Assembly: GCA_003567115.1 (NCBI GenBank)
Contig: PXAP01000051.1
Span: forward strand, 1 to 5,715
Length of the DNA: 5,715 nt
Direction: 5' to 3'
DNA from: Bacteroidota bacterium
GTDB taxonomy: Bacteria; Bacteroidota; Bacteroidia; Bacteroidales; PUMT01
The position numbers and the translations under genes were made by a program. The notes under the pieces were generated by a model. The model saw only the letters and a list, made by a program, of their open reading frames with translations. It had not been told where the DNA came from and did no database searches. Below are positions 5,602 through 5,715 of this stretch, piece after piece (position 1 is the first letter of the stretch; each line of letters begins with the position of its first letter).

Positions 5602-5715
5602 ATGGGAACCGGATTGAAAAATTTATCTGATTATCTGCCGGAGGACTTACCCCCGGCAAATGATATGATAGCTGGAATAGTGGTATCGGAATGGAACAGC
5701 GAAATAACCTTTGCC
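5602..5715 (+). CDS. ribH: 6,7-dimethyl-8-ribityllumazine synthase, N-terminal fragment (cut by right edge)
   Basis: Lumazine synthase joins 5-amino-6-ribitylamino-uracil and 3,4-dihydroxy-2-butanone 4-phosphate, the penultimate step of riboflavin synthesis, in the cytoplasm. Only the first 38 codons are present, but the start is diagnostic: MGTGLKNLSDY, the typical Bacteroidota beginning, then AGIVVSEWNSEITFA. In that segment the first beta strand is followed by the conserved W-N-x-E-I/V-T substrate-site motif (residues 31-36). The ATG at 5602 is preceded by AT-rich sequence without a strong Shine-Dalgarno. It lies 233 bases downstream of the TPR gene on the same strand. I see no clear terminator between them, so it may be co-transcribed with it, have its own promoter, or both. 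Confidence 0.9.
   Translation, partial: MGTGLKNLSDYLPEDLPPANDMIAGIVVSEWNSEITFA

Overview
The window looks like a chromosomal segment from a member of the Bacteroidota, most likely order Bacteroidales or a relative. Four things point there: an ECF sigma / FecR anti-sigma / SusC cassette, a FecR with the DUF4974 C-terminal domain, a stand-alone short DUF721 protein behind recF, and Bacteroidota-type promoter matches (TAnnTTTG at -7) with weak Shine-Dalgarno sequences. The phylum is well supported; a genus cannot be read from this sequence.

Left part (1-2562, all minus strand): a cell-surface nutrient uptake switch. In transcription order it runs ECF sigma factor (2562-1975, GTG start), FecR-family membrane anti-sigma factor (1846-740), then the N-terminal 190 residues of a SusC/RagA TonB-dependent outer membrane transporter (572-1), which runs off the left edge. 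This is the usual head of a polysaccharide utilisation locus: FecR holds the sigma factor until the transporter imports its ligand. The SusC here appears to lack the N-terminal STN signalling domain expected of a canonical FecR-coupled transducer. The 167-base gap between fecR and susC is dense with structure: a plus-strand intrinsic terminator, a 15-16 base direct repeat, an inverted repeat, and a plus-strand promoter match. Together these suggest a cis-antisense small RNA over the susC leader.

Middle (2563-2900): an AT-rich intergenic region with no gene that I can support. It separates the accessory uptake locus from core genes.

Right part (2901-5715): housekeeping genes around a divergent promoter region. 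recF (4365-3241, DNA repair/replication ATPase) and a DUF721/DciA-like gene (3191-2901) are read leftward. A YfgM-like membrane-anchored TPR protein (4676-5368) and the start of ribH (lumazine synthase of riboflavin biosynthesis, from 5602, cut by the right edge) are read rightward. The TPR gene has a good Bacteroidota promoter match directly abutting a perfect 18-bp palindrome. The 233-base TPR-ribH gap contains nested inverted repeats that could fold as a structured leader for ribH; it does not resemble the known FMN riboswitch.

No tRNA, rRNA, CRISPR array, insertion sequence or phage gene was found. The best candidates for something undescribed are the putative antisense RNA in the fecR-susC gap and the ribH leader; both are inferences from sequence pattern only.
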